From NCBI RefSeq assembly GCF_002904165.1, contig NZ_CVTD020000008.1, positions 1 through 64,000 of the forward strand: a stretch of 64,000 nt of DNA, in the 5' to 3' direction. Made by a program: the position numbers and the translations under genes. This DNA is from Herbinix hemicellulosilytica (GTDB lineage Bacteria > Bacillota > Clostridia > Lachnospirales > Lachnospiraceae). The notes beneath the pieces were generated by a model. That model saw only the letters and a program-made list of their open reading frames with translations. It searched no databases and had not been told where the DNA came from. Below, piece by piece: positions 54,476-63,194 of this stretch (its first letter is position 1; each line of letters begins with the position of its first letter).

Positions 54476-54619
54476 AACAGTTCCTCCTTTGTTATAATTA
54501 GTGGAAATTAAGCCTAAACACCTGCAAGCGGGCAAGGCCACCGACTATATTAGTTTACATATATTAGAATCCCTAATAAAAGCATTTACATATATTAATT
54601 TTAATTATAAGACAACTTA

Positions 54620-54628
54620 TGTTATAAT
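54620..54628 (+). promoter_or_regulatory. Extended -10 promoter of purL
   Basis: TG-T-TATAAT (54620-54628) is an extended -10 element; the -35 region at the expected distance is poor (tttaat). Leader of about 77 nt. No guanine riboswitch structure is visible. Confidence 0.5.
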
Positions 54629-54711
54629 GCAAGAAAATGATGGACAATTATACATGAATAATTTAAAAATTATCATAAATAACATATATCATAAGGAACA
54701 GGAGATTGTTA

Positions 54712-57700
54712 ATGAGCAGCGTAAGAAGAATTTATGTAGAAAAGAAAGAACCCTATGCTGTCCGTGCAAAAGAACTGGAAGTGGAGTTAAAGAACTATTT
54801 GGGGATAAAAGGGCTGAAATCAGTCAGAGTACTTAACAGATATATGATAGATAATGTAAGTGATGATACATACGAAAAGGCATTGAATACGGTTTTTATG
54901 GAACCGCCTGTTGATATTTTATTTGAAGAATATCTTCCTATAAACCCGGGTGACAGAATATTTTCGGTAGAATATCTTCCCGGACAGTTTGACCAAAGGG
55001 CGGATTCCGCGGAGCAATGTTTAAAGCTTCTTAATGAAAACGAAGAACCTGTAATCCGTTCGGCTACTACATACGTTTTATCCGGAGATATTTCCGATGA
55101 AGAATTTCAAAAAATAAAGGCTTATTGTATTAATCCGGTAGATTCCAGAGAAACGGACGAAGAAAAACCCGATACCCTGGTTGCAAAATTTGAAGAACCT
55201 GAGGATGTAGAAATACTTTCGGGTTTTATAAATATGAACGATGAAGATCTGAAAAAACTGTACGATTCCCTTAATCTGGCAATGACTTTGGCTGACCTTC
55301 GCCATATTCAGAATTATTTCAGGGATACGGAAAAAAGAGATCCGTATATAACCGAAATCCGCGTACTTGATACTTATTGGTCCGACCATTGCAGACATAC
55401 TACCTTCTTAACGGAACTTAAGGACATTAAGTTTGAAGAAGGGTATTATACAGAACCGATAAAGGCTGCATTTTTCTGTTATACCAATGACAGGGAAAAG
55501 TTTTATAAAGGCAGGGATGATAAATACATCTCCCTTATGGATATAGCTACTTTGGCTATGAAGAAACTTAAAGCCGACGGCATGCTGGATGACATGGAAG
55601 TATCCGAGGAAATCAATGCCTGCTCAATAATTGTTCCTGTGGAAATAGACGGTAAGACGGAAGAGTGGCTTGTATTCTTTAAGAACGAAACACATAACCA
55701 TCCTACCGAGATTGAACCTTTCGGAGGTGCCGCCACTTGCCTTGGCGGTGCCATCCGGGACCCCTTATCGGGCAGAGGCTATGTCTATCAGGCTATGAGG
55801 GTCACCGGAGCTGCCGATCCTACCCAACCTATAGAAGCTACTATGAAGGGTAAGCTCCCTCAAAGAAAAATATGTACCGAGGCGGCAAAAGGATACAGTT
55901 CATACGGAAATCAGATCGGGCTTGCGACAGGCCTGGTGGATGAGGTTTATCATCCCGGTTATGTGGCTAAAAGGCTGGAGATCGGAGCTGTTATGGGAGC
56001 AGCCCCCAGAAAATATGTCAAGCGTGAAAAATGCGAACCGGGGGATATTATTATACTTCTGGGAGGAAGAACCGGAAGAGACGGTATCGGAGGTGCTACA
56101 GGCTCTTCGAAAATTCATACAACAAAATCCATAGATACCTGCGGGGCTGAAGTACAAAAAGGAAATCCTCCTACCGAACGTAAGATACAAAGATTGTTCA
56201 GAAGGCCTGAAGTCTGCCTTCTTATAAAAAAATGCAATGATTTCGGAGCCGGCGGTGTATCAGTGGCAATAGGAGAGCTGGCTGACGGACTGCATATATA
56301 TTTGGATAAGGTACCTAAAAAATATGCGGGCCTTGACGGAACCGAACTGGCAATTTCAGAATCCCAGGAAAGGATGGCTGTTGTAGTAAGTCCCGAAGAT
56401 GTCGGTAAATTTATGTCATATGCCGAAGAAGAAAACCTGGAAGCTGTGGCGGTGGCTGAGGTTACCGATACCGGAAGGCTGATTATGGAATGGAGAGGCA
56501 AAAAGATTGTAAATATTTCCAGGGAATTTTTAAATACCAACGGGGCCCATCAGGAAGCGGATGCTTTTGTAACCGTTCCTGACAAAGATAATAATTATTT
56601 TAAACTGGGAGCTTTACCTTTTATTCACGAAAATATAAGCATAAAAGATAAATGGTTAAAAGCTTTGGCCGATCTTAACATATGCTCCAAAAAAGGCCTG
56701 GTAGAAATGTTTGACAGCTCCATAGGAGCTTCTACAGTTACCATGCCATACGGAGGAAAATACCAGAGGACTCCTATACAGACCATGGTGGCAAAGCTGC
56801 CTGTGCTGGAAGGAAAATGCGACAGCGTATCCATGATGAGCTATGGATTTGATCCTTACCTTTCCAGTTGGTCGCCGTTTCATGGGGCTGTGTATGCGGT
56901 AATATCTTCAGTGGCAAAAATAGTGGCTTCGGGTGGAGATTATTCAAAGATTCGCTTTACCTTCCAGGAATATTTCAGAAGGCTCGGAACAGACCCGAAA
57001 CGTTGGGGCGAACCTTTGGCAGCTCTGCTTGGGGCTTACGATGCACAAATTAAACTCGGGCTTGCAGCCATAGGCGGTAAAGACAGCATGTCAGGAACTT
57101 TCAATGATATAGATGTTCCGCCTACCCTGGTATCCTTTGCGGTTAATATGGCCCTGGCCGGGGATATCGTAACAACTGAGTTTAAATACCCGGGAAATAA
57201 GATTGTAAAATTCAACATTAAAAAAGACGCCTATGATTTGCCGGTATACGAACAGGTTAAATCCTTGTACGGCAATTTACATAAACTGATGAAGGATAAA
57301 AAAATAGTATCAGCATTTGCCGTAAGCTTTGGAGGAATAGCTGAAGCAGTAAGCAAGATGGCTTTCGGCAATAAGCTGGGAGTGAATTTATATGCTTCTC
57401 TTGACGAAAAAGAGCTTTTCCTTCCGGATTACGGAAGTATCATAGCAGAGATGAAAGCCAAGGACGTATCGTTGTTGCCCGAATACGGATTTATAGCGGA
57501 AGACTATGATGTAATAGGCGAAGTTACAGCAGATGAAGCATTAAAATATGGTGATGAAACTATTACCCTTGATGAGGCTTATTCGGCCTGGAGTAAAACT
57601 TTGGAGGGTGTATATCCTACCCGTACGGAAAGAAATGTGAAAACCTTTGAAACCAAACTTTTTGATGCGGGAAAAGTTTATGTGGCTAAGAACAAGGTGG

Positions 57701-58500
57701 CAAAACCGAGGGTATTTATTCCTGTATTTCCCGGTACCAACTGTGAGTATGATACCATGAAGGCTTTTGAGGCGGCGGGAGCCGAAGTGGAGACGGTCGT
57801 TTTTGCAAACATGAATGCGGACGATATAAGAGAATCTGTAAAGAACTATGAAAAAGCCATAAGAAAAGCCCAGATAATAATGTTTGCCGGCGGATTTTCG
57901 GCAGGTGACGAACCGGACGGCTCAGGTAAATTTGCAGCCACCATTTTCAGAAATGAAATTATAAGAGAAGCGGTAAATGACTTGTTATATAACCGGGACG
58001 GCCTGGCCCTGGGCATATGCAACGGTTTTCAGATACTGATAAAGCTGGGCCTGGTACCTTACGGCGAGATAAGGCCGCAGGATGAGGATTCGCCGACCCT
58101 GATAACCAACAAAATCGGGCGCCATGTATCCAAAACTGTTTATACAAAGATTGTAAGCAATGCTTCTCCGTGGTTAATGAAAGCAGAGCTTGGAGGCATA
58201 TATTCGATCCCTTCATCCCATGGAGAGGGACGCTTTGTAGCAAGCAAAGAGTGGATAGAAAAGTTATTCAAAAACGGTCAGGTGGCTACCCAATATGTTG
58301 ACATAAACGGAAATCCGACCACCGATGACGAATATAATCCAAACGGTTCATATTACGCTATCGAGGGAATCATAAGCCCCGACGGCAGGGTTTTCGGTAA
58401 GATGACTCATTCCGAAAGAATAGGAGATCATGTAGCTATCAATATAAGCGGAAATCAAAACCAGCATATATTTGAGTCGGGAGTTGAATACTTCAAATAA
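54712..58500 (+). CDS. purL: Phosphoribosylformylglycinamidine synthase, single-chain form
   Basis: Purine pathway step 4: FGAR plus glutamine and ATP to FGAM. This is the large fused form of about 1262 residues, in which the synthetase and the glutaminase (PurQ) domains are one chain, as in some clostridia and in proteobacteria. The synthetase part carries ...DTYWSDHCRHTTF and the ATP-binding NETHNHPTEIEPFGGAATCLGGAIRDPLSGRG blocks. The C-terminal glutaminase starts RVFIPVFPGTNCEYD (about 1003) and has nucleophile Cys1103 in LGICNGFQ and the later SSHGEGRF. The ATG at 54712 has GGAG seven bases upstream. Monocistronic here, with no purS or purQ needed. Confidence 0.95.
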   Translation: MSSVRRIYVEKKEPYAVRAKELEVELKNYLGIKGLKSVRVLNRYMIDNVSDDTYEKALNTVFMEPPVDILFEEYLPINPGDRIFSVEYLPGQFDQRADSAEQCLKLLNENEEPVIRSATTYVLSGDISDEEFQKIKAYCINPVDSRETDEEKPDTLVAKFEEPEDVEILSGFINMNDEDLKKLYDSLNLAMTLADLRHIQNYFRDTEKRDPYITEIRVLDTYWSDHCRHTTFLTELKDIKFEEGYYTEPIKAAFFCYTNDREKFYKGRDDKYISLMDIATLAMKKLKADGMLDDMEVSEEINACSIIVPVEIDGKTEEWLVFFKNETHNHPTEIEPFGGAATCLGGAIRDPLSGRGYVYQAMRVTGAADPTQPIEATMKGKLPQRKICTEAAKGYSSYGNQIGLATGLVDEVYHPGYVAKRLEIGAVMGAAPRKYVKREKCEPGDIIILLGGRTGRDGIGGATGSSKIHTTKSIDTCGAEVQKGNPPTERKIQRLFRRPEVCLLIKKCNDFGAGGVSVAIGELADGLHIYLDKVPKKYAGLDGTELAISESQERMAVVVSPEDVGKFMSYAEEENLEAVAVAEVTDTGRLIMEWRGKKIVNISREFLNTNGAHQEADAFVTVPDKDNNYFKLGALPFIHENISIKDKWLKALADLNICSKKGLVEMFDSSIGASTVTMPYGGKYQRTPIQTMVAKLPVLEGKCDSVSMMSYGFDPYLSSWSPFHGAVYAVISSVAKIVASGGDYSKIRFTFQEYFRRLGTDPKRWGEPLAALLGAYDAQIKLGLAAIGGKDSMSGTFNDIDVPPTLVSFAVNMALAGDIVTTEFKYPGNKIVKFNIKKDAYDLPVYEQVKSLYGNLHKLMKDKKIVSAFAVSFGGIAEAVSKMAFGNKLGVNLYASLDEKELFLPDYGSIIAEMKAKDVSLLPEYGFIAEDYDVIGEVTADEALKYGDETITLDEAYSAWSKTLEGVYPTRTERNVKTFETKLFDAGKVYVAKNKVAKPRVFIPVFPGTNCEYDTMKAFEAAGAEVETVVFANMNADDIRESVKNYEKAIRKAQIIMFAGGFSAGDEPDGSGKFAATIFRNEIIREAVNDLLYNRDGLALGICNGFQILIKLGLVPYGEIRPQDEDSPTLITNKIGRHVSKTVYTKIVSNASPWLMKAELGGIYSIPSSHGEGRFVASKEWIEKLFKNGQVATQYVDINGNPTTDDEYNPNGSYYAIEGIISPDGRVFGKMTHSERIGDHVAINISGNQNQHIFESGVEYFK

Positions 58501-58548
58501 TTATAGGTTAAAGCAAAAAAAGTGTCATAGAACACCCTTTATATAGTA

Positions 58549-58602
58549 AATGGGGAGAAGAAGGACCGTATTAATAAGCGGCTTTCTTCTCCCCATTATT
58601 TT
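58549..58602 (+). terminator. purL terminator
   Basis: Perfect 14-bp arms (aatggggagaagaa / ttcttctccccatt) with a 21-nt loop and a T-rich tail. Confidence 0.9.
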
Positions 58603-58702
58603 GATTTTTATCTTTGAATATTTTAATTCAAATCATATATTCAATTAGATTATTATAGTTACTTCTTTGCAACTGTTTCCGTATCAGTTTATAGATTACA
58701 GT

Positions 58703-58960
58703 TTATACAATAATGGGGGTATCTTCTTTCGGAACCAGGCTTCCGTCTCATGCTGTGTCTGTAAGGGCTATAACGCTGCCCAAATAATCCAGCTCATCGG
58801 TATTCATTCTGCTTCCTTTTTCCGTATCAAAAAAGGTATACAATTCACCGTCAACAAATATCGAAGGCGGCGGATCAGCTTCCAAGACATATTCTGTGGA
58901 AACTGAAGGTGTCGGTGTGCCTGTGAAAACATTGCTATAAGCTAATTCAAAGCTATGCAT
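58703..58960 (-). pseudogene. Remnant of a small extracytoplasmic lipoprotein gene
   Basis: An open frame of 70 codons (stop TGA 58748) continues in the same frame for 14 more codons (to TAA 58703) beyond the TGA. The encoded text has the shape of a family of short clostridial lipoproteins: ADPPPSIFVDGELY... DYLGSVIALTD, where the prolines precede a beta hairpin. It has no signal peptide, lipobox or ribosome-binding site. Probably a decayed gene lacking its 5' end; a plus-strand open frame over the same stretch (58667-58906) is less convincing. Function not assigned. Confidence 0.4.
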
Positions 58961-59041
58961 TTTTTACAGCAGAAGTGATTTTATAGGTGTTAAGTTTAAT
59001 TTTATATATTAATCGTCTAAGTCCACTTTATTGGTAAATGA

Positions 59042-59974
59042 CTATATAGTCATTTTTTCTTCCTGACACTCCAAAGGTTCTTTATCATCCCTAAAGCCTT
59101 TAAATACCGGCTGGCGCAACATGCCCTTTTCATTGGGCATAAACTGAACCATACATACAAGCTTGGGTTTAAGCCAAACGGCATTTTCATTGCCGGGGGG
59201 AACTTCGGCAAAAGGAGGGGAAGCCATGGTTTCGCATTTTAATAAATCTTTATGCCTTACTCCCATGGTTACATGGCCTTTGTATATCAGTTCATTTCCA
59301 CGGTATTGGCCTAAAATTATGCTTGTTATCCCTTTTTCCTTTTCTATATAGCCGCAGACTACAAAATCCATATCCTTCAGGAATTTGAACTTAATCCAGT
59401 CTTTTGTCCGTTTATCAAAGTAATATTTGCTGTCTTTTTTCTTTGCGATTACACCTTCCAGATTCCTTTCTTTTGCTATTTCGAATAATTCTATGCCTTT
59501 TTCCGGAATGTATCTGCTTACGGCAAGTTTCGCAGATTCGGTAACAGTTTCGGACAAAATGACTTTTCGCTCCGTTAAGGGAAGATGGATAAGCTCTTTG
59601 TCTTTCAGGTAAAGAATATCAAAGGCTACGAAAGAAGCAGGGTATTTGTCCGATGAAAGCTTAATTTTAAAATTGTTGGAGGTTAAGGCCCTTTTTTGAA
59701 TTTCAAAAAAATCAGGGGATCCGTTTTTTAAAATAACAAGTTCACCGTCAAGGATACAGCGATATTTAACATTTTTAAATATATCGCTAAGTTCCGGAAA
59801 TTTGGGAAGAAGCCGTAAGTTTCTTTTGTTTCTTAGTTCTGTATCCTTATCAAGATAAGCTATACATCTAATTCCGTCAAATTTAAGTTCATATATCCAG
59901 TCGGGGTCGTTAAACGGCTCTGTCATTTCCGAAATCAGCATGGGTTTTATATTTTTTTCCGTAAAAAGGTCCAT
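59042..59974 (-). CDS. ligD: ATP-dependent DNA ligase, LigD ligase-domain type
   Basis: A 310-residue ligase with only the adenylation and OB-fold domains, without the polymerase and phosphoesterase domains of the long LigD. The nucleotidyl-Lys31 lies in YELKFDGIR (motif I). RCILDGELVIL and the FVAFDILYL (motif IIIa/IV-like) blocks follow, then GVIAKKKDSKY and WIKFKFLKDMDFVVCGY (motif V). It seals ends brought together by Ku, encoded directly upstream: its ATG overlaps the Ku stop (TAATG, one base). The pair is a minimal non-homologous end-joining operon, which in spore formers typically repairs breaks during germination. Confidence 0.93.
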   Translation of the reverse strand: MDLFTEKNIKPMLISEMTEPFNDPDWIYELKFDGIRCIAYLDKDTELRNKRNLRLLPKFPELSDIFKNVKYRCILDGELVILKNGSPDFFEIQKRALTSNNFKIKLSSDKYPASFVAFDILYLKDKELIHLPLTERKVILSETVTESAKLAVSRYIPEKGIELFEIAKERNLEGVIAKKKDSKYYFDKRTKDWIKFKFLKDMDFVVCGYIEKEKGITSIILGQYRGNELIYKGHVTMGVRHKDLLKCETMASPPFAEVPPGNENAVWLKPKLVCMVQFMPNEKGMLRQPVFKGFRDDKEPLECQEEKMTI

Positions 59975-60753
59975 TATGCTATATCACTCTTTTTATTTTT
60001 TTGCATATCCAAAGTTTTTTGCAGAGCCTCCATAAGGTCAATAACGTTGCCCGGCTCACCTGTATCTGCGGCAACAATATCTTCTCCCCTGATTTTTTGC
60101 ATTATGGCATTTCTTAGCCGTTCCTGATATTCATCCTTATATGCAGTGGCATCAAAAGGTTTTGTAAGTGAATTTATCAATGTTTTAGCCATAGTAATTT
60201 CCGCTTCGTTTAATTCTACTTTAGGAATTTGCTTAGGCACAGGAAGTATTTCGTCATGATAGAATAAGGTCTTTGCTATCATTCCTTCCTGCGTGGGATA
60301 TAATACCAAGAGGTTTTCCTTTGTACCTATAACCGTTTTTGCAAGAGCTACCTTCCCTTCCGATAACATGGCGGTCCGAAGCAGCTCAAAGGCTTTTTCT
60401 GCTCCGGTTTCCGGAATTGCATAATAGTTTTTCTCATAATAAATCTGGTCTATTTCGGGCAGGTTTACAAACTGAATAATATGAATAGTCTTGTCTTTTT
60501 TGGTCTTTATTTTCTCCAGTTCTTCATCTGTCATAATAACATATTTGCCCGGCTCATATTCGTATCCTTTAATTATATCTTCAGATTTAATTTCCTTATT
60601 GCAACTGGGGCAATACTTTTTGTATTTGACCCTTTCCCTAGTATCTTTGCATAGTTGATTAAAATGAATATCATTGTCCCTGGTGGTATTATAAAGACCG
60701 ACCGGTATATATAATAAGCCCAGTGATATGGCTCCTTTATGCGAAACACCCAT
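59974..60753 (-). CDS. ku: Ku family DNA end-binding protein
   Basis: A 259-residue bacterial Ku homodimer subunit that encircles DNA ends and recruits LigD. The conserved start GVSHKGAISLGLLYIPVGLYNTT, KYCPSCNKEI, and EKNYYAIPETGAEKAF... ALAKTVIGTKENLLVLYP are family signatures; the Lys-rich C-terminus is typical. ATG after GGGGTGAT. First gene of the ku-ligD operon. Upstream on the minus strand there is a CATATTA element resembling a sporulation-sigma -10, but no fitting -35 was found. Confidence 0.93.
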   Translation of the reverse strand: MGVSHKGAISLGLLYIPVGLYNTTRDNDIHFNQLCKDTRERVKYKKYCPSCNKEIKSEDIIKGYEYEPGKYVIMTDEELEKIKTKKDKTIHIIQFVNLPEIDQIYYEKNYYAIPETGAEKAFELLRTAMLSEGKVALAKTVIGTKENLLVLYPTQEGMIAKTLFYHDEILPVPKQIPKVELNEAEITMAKTLINSLTKPFDATAYKDEYQERLRNAIMQKIRGEDIVAADTGEPGNVIDLMEALQKTLDMQKNKKSDIA

Positions 60754-60985
60754 AAAATCACCCCGTTTTTTAATATGTTTAACAGTTATTATTGCTGAAA
60801 ACAGAAAAAAAATACCTTTTAAGCAAAACGGTATCCTTAAAACTTATAAATAAGCATACAATTTATAGGTTTATGATAAACGTTTCTGTAAATTTAATAA
60901 AAATTATATTGTAGTACTAGGTTTGATATTGTATATTGGTAAAAGAAATACTTATGAGTGCCATTAAAATTAAGAGGTGGTTTAT
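60754..60985. other. Regulatory region upstream of ku
   Basis: 232 bp between the divergent Ku start and a small plus-strand gene. The minus strand carries CATATTA at the position of a possible -10 element for ku. No further structure is recognised. Confidence 0.45.
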
Positions 60986-61128
60986 ATGTTTAAATTGCTG
61001 ATTATAGCTGCGGTAGTGCAAATTTAATTTCAATTTTTGGACCGATATTCTTTAAATTTCAATTTAGCTGGTTGTTGCTTATAAACAGCGTCTTATCTGG
61101 CATTTTATTTATAGCTGTTGCTTTGTAA
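60986..61128 (+). pseudogene. Small hydrophobic membrane-protein gene, frameshifted
   Basis: ATG 60986 has a GAGGTGG box and encodes MFKLLIIAAVV, but reads into TAA at 61025-61027. In the -1 frame from about 61018 the text continues as a plausible two-helix membrane protein: ANLISIFGPIFFKFQFSWLL... SGILFIAVAL, to TAA 61126-61128. One missing base near 61016-61018 would join them into 47-48 residues. Either a sequencing slip or real decay. Confidence 0.5.
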
Positions 61129-61177
61129 TATCTAATCAGGAAAACATATTGGGAAGACTAGAAGACAGGAAGAAAAA

Positions 61178-61282
61178 TTGAGTAAATTAATATCCGGCAA
61201 CAAAAAAGTATGTAAAAGGTGTAATTATTCCTATGATTTGGATTACAAATCGTGCCCGAACTGTGGTAATATGGAGACATAA
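61178..61282 (+). CDS. Tiny zinc-ribbon protein, function unknown
   Basis: A 34-residue frame with two CxxC knuckles: VCKRCNYSYDL and SCPNCGNMET, the spacing of a minimal zinc ribbon. It begins at TTG 61178 after an AGGAAG box; the frame is open further upstream, but no other start with a box is seen. It lies 50 bp after the frameshifted membrane gene and may be co-expressed with it. Small zinc-ribbon proteins of this kind are often unannotated. Confidence 0.55.
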   Translation: MSKLISGNKKVCKRCNYSYDLDYKSCPNCGNMET

Positions 61283-61390
61283 TTAAAAGAGTAAAACAGC
61301 CATATTCTGATAATGGAAAGCGACAAATTCATTCTTTAAATTGATATAACTGACGGAAGACATAAACATATGGAAGGAGAAATTAATTAT

Positions 61391-62419
61391 ATGGAAGCAA
61401 AAGAATACATAATAAAAACCTTACAGACTTTGGTTAACATACCAAGCCCTTCAGGCTTTACAAAAAAGGCAATAGAATTTGTAAAAGGGGAAGCGGAGCG
61501 TTTCGCCTATGCCTGTGAAATAAATCAGAAGGGCGGCTTAATTATTACGATAGAAGGCAGAAGCAATGAAACCGTAGGCTTGACTGCCCATGTAGATACC
61601 CTGGGGGCTATGGTCCGTTCCATCAACAGTGACGGTACGTTACAATTTACTATGGTAGGCGGTTACACCATGCACAGTGTAGAAGGCAGCTATTGCAAAA
61701 TTCATACCAGGGATGGCAGGGTATATACGGGGACAATTCTCATAAAGAGTTGCTCGGTTCACTACCATGATGATGCCAGAACAATGGAGCGGACGGAAAA
61801 AAACATGATTGTCCGTATAGATGAAATTGTTAACAGTAAAGAAGATGTCCTGGCTCTTGGCATAAACAGCGGAGATTATATAAGTTTTGATGCTGAATTT
61901 GAATATACCGAAAAAGGTTTTATAAAATCAAGACATCTGGACGATAAGGCTTCTGTGGCAGTTCTTTTGGGAGTATTGAAAGAAATGTCAGAAAATAAGC
62001 TGGTTCCGGGTAAAAGAACTAAAATATTAATAAGTAATTATGAGGAAGTCGGTTTCGGAGCCAGTTGGATACCGGAAGATATATCGGAACTGGTTGCTGT
62101 AGATATGGGTGTCATAGGGGATGATTTAAACGGATCTGAATATAAAGTATCCATATGCGCAAAAGATTCATCCGGCCCGTATGATTATGAATTGACAGGA
62201 AAGCTTATTTCCCTTGCTAAGGAAAACAATATAGATTATGTGGTCGATATTTTTCCTCATTACGGATCGGATGTATCGGCTGTTTTAGGCGGAGGAAATA
62301 ACATCAGAGGGGCTTTAATCGGCCAGGGAGTTCATGCTTCACATGGAATGGAAAGGACTCATATAAAAGGCATAGAAAATACTTTTAAGCTTGTAAAAGC
62401 TTACCTGGACTTAAGATAA
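61391..62419 (+). CDS. M42 family metallopeptidase (glutamyl/cellulase-type aminopeptidase)
   Basis: A 342-residue (from the chosen start) M42 aminopeptidase, a two-metal enzyme that assembles into large tetrahedral shells and degrades peptides in the cytosol. Metal and catalytic residues are visible: AHVDT (His, Asp), RHLDDKAS (Asp), YEEVGFGAS (Glu pair), DMGVIGDD (Asp), and the C-terminal VHASHGMERTH (His). An upstream in-frame ATG (61370) exists; ATG 61391 has AAGGAG eleven bases upstream and matches the usual MEAKEYI start, but 61370 cannot be excluded. Single-gene unit. Confidence 0.9.
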   Translation: MEAKEYIIKTLQTLVNIPSPSGFTKKAIEFVKGEAERFAYACEINQKGGLIITIEGRSNETVGLTAHVDTLGAMVRSINSDGTLQFTMVGGYTMHSVEGSYCKIHTRDGRVYTGTILIKSCSVHYHDDARTMERTEKNMIVRIDEIVNSKEDVLALGINSGDYISFDAEFEYTEKGFIKSRHLDDKASVAVLLGVLKEMSENKLVPGKRTKILISNYEEVGFGASWIPEDISELVAVDMGVIGDDLNGSEYKVSICAKDSSGPYDYELTGKLISLAKENNIDYVVDIFPHYGSDVSAVLGGGNNIRGALIGQGVHASHGMERTHIKGIENTFKLVKAYLDLR

Positions 62420-62482
62420 TACATGATATTATATAAATGTGCTATAATTTAGATTAAAAATCATATAAGGAATATTACAGAT

Positions 62483-62564
62483 ACACCTGTTGGATACTTG
62501 CTTTTGAAAGGATGTAAGATATATGCCTTGACAAAATGCCGGTATTACAACAGGTGTTTTTTAT
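62483..62564 (+). terminator. Terminator with large structured loop after the M42 gene
   Basis: Arms acacctgttg (62483-62492) and caacaggtgt (62548-62557) around a 55-nt loop that can form an inner stem, followed by TTTTTT. Confidence 0.75.
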
Positions 62565-62743
62565 TATAAATTTATTTTTGAATTGGATTTAGTTATTGGT
62601 TTATATATAGGCGTCCTGTTTAATTATAGATTTGATTTATGTTTGATACAGCCTGTTTACTGTCAAAACATATAAATAGTTATTATAAATAGAGTTATTT
62701 TTACTTAGCAGAAATATAAATTTATTTAAATTTTTAAAATATA

Positions 62744-62772
62744 TTGACAATAATGTGTTTAATTGCTATAGT
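62744..62772 (+). promoter_or_regulatory. Promoter of the GntR/ABC operon
   Basis: TTGACA (62744-62749), 17-bp spacer, TATAGT (62767-62772): near-consensus sigma-A promoter. Confidence 0.85.
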
Positions 62773-62791
62773 GTATATAAACGATATATAC
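62773..62791 (+). promoter_or_regulatory. Probable GntR operator
   Basis: GTATATA-aacga-TATATAC: 7-bp perfect inverted repeat with a 5-bp centre, directly downstream of the -10 and over the transcription start. This position suits autorepression by the adjacent YtrA-type regulator, inferred. Confidence 0.6.
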
Positions 62792-62818
62792 AATATAACA
62801 GGAAGTGAGAATAATGGG

Positions 62819-63193
62819 ATGAATATTATAATTAGTAATTCCAGTGATAAGCCCATATATGAGCAAATTACATCGCAAATCAAGCAAATGATTATAAGCG
62901 GAGACCTTCAGCCGGGTGACCAGCTTCCTTCTATGCGGATGCTTGCAAAGGAATTGAGGATTAGTGTGATAACCACAAAACGGGCATATGAGGATTTGGA
63001 ACGGGACGGTTTTATTTATACGATTGTAGGAAAAGGCAGCTTTGTAGCCGATAAGAATATGGAATTTGTCAGAGAAGAACAGCTTCGCATAGTGGAGGAA
63101 CACTTAAGTAAAGCCGTAGAAGGAGCCAAAGCCGGAGGAATAAGCCTGGAAGAATTACAGGACATAATCAGAATGATTTATGAGGAGGAATAG
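62819..63193 (+). CDS. GntR family (YtrA-type) transcriptional repressor
   Basis: A 124-residue regulator of the YtrA branch: an N-terminal winged helix-turn-helix (KPIYEQITSQIKQMIISGDLQPGDQLPSMRMLAKELRISVITTKRAYEDLERDGFIYTIVGKGSFVA) and a short helical dimerisation tail, without the large effector domains of other GntR proteins. Its partner, one base after the stop codon, is an ABC ATPase gene, the usual YtrA-operon layout. ATG 62819 follows GGAAGTGAG; the open frame to 62744 begins in the -35 element and is not translated. Likely represses its own operon. Confidence 0.9.
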   Translation: MNIIISNSSDKPIYEQITSQIKQMIISGDLQPGDQLPSMRMLAKELRISVITTKRAYEDLERDGFIYTIVGKGSFVADKNMEFVREEQLRIVEEHLSKAVEGAKAGGISLEELQDIIRMIYEEE

Positions 63194-63194
63194 C

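Larger units (their letters stand above)
62420..62818. other. Intergenic region between M42 and GntR genes
   Basis: 399 bp. Contains the M42 terminator (62483-62564), 180 bp of AT-rich sequence without recognisable genes, and the GntR promoter and operator (62744-62791). Confidence 0.6.

Noticed and set aside
58667-58906. Plus-strand open frame of 79 codons
   Set aside because: No start signal and no family pattern; it overlaps the minus-strand lipoprotein-like remnant, which reads better.
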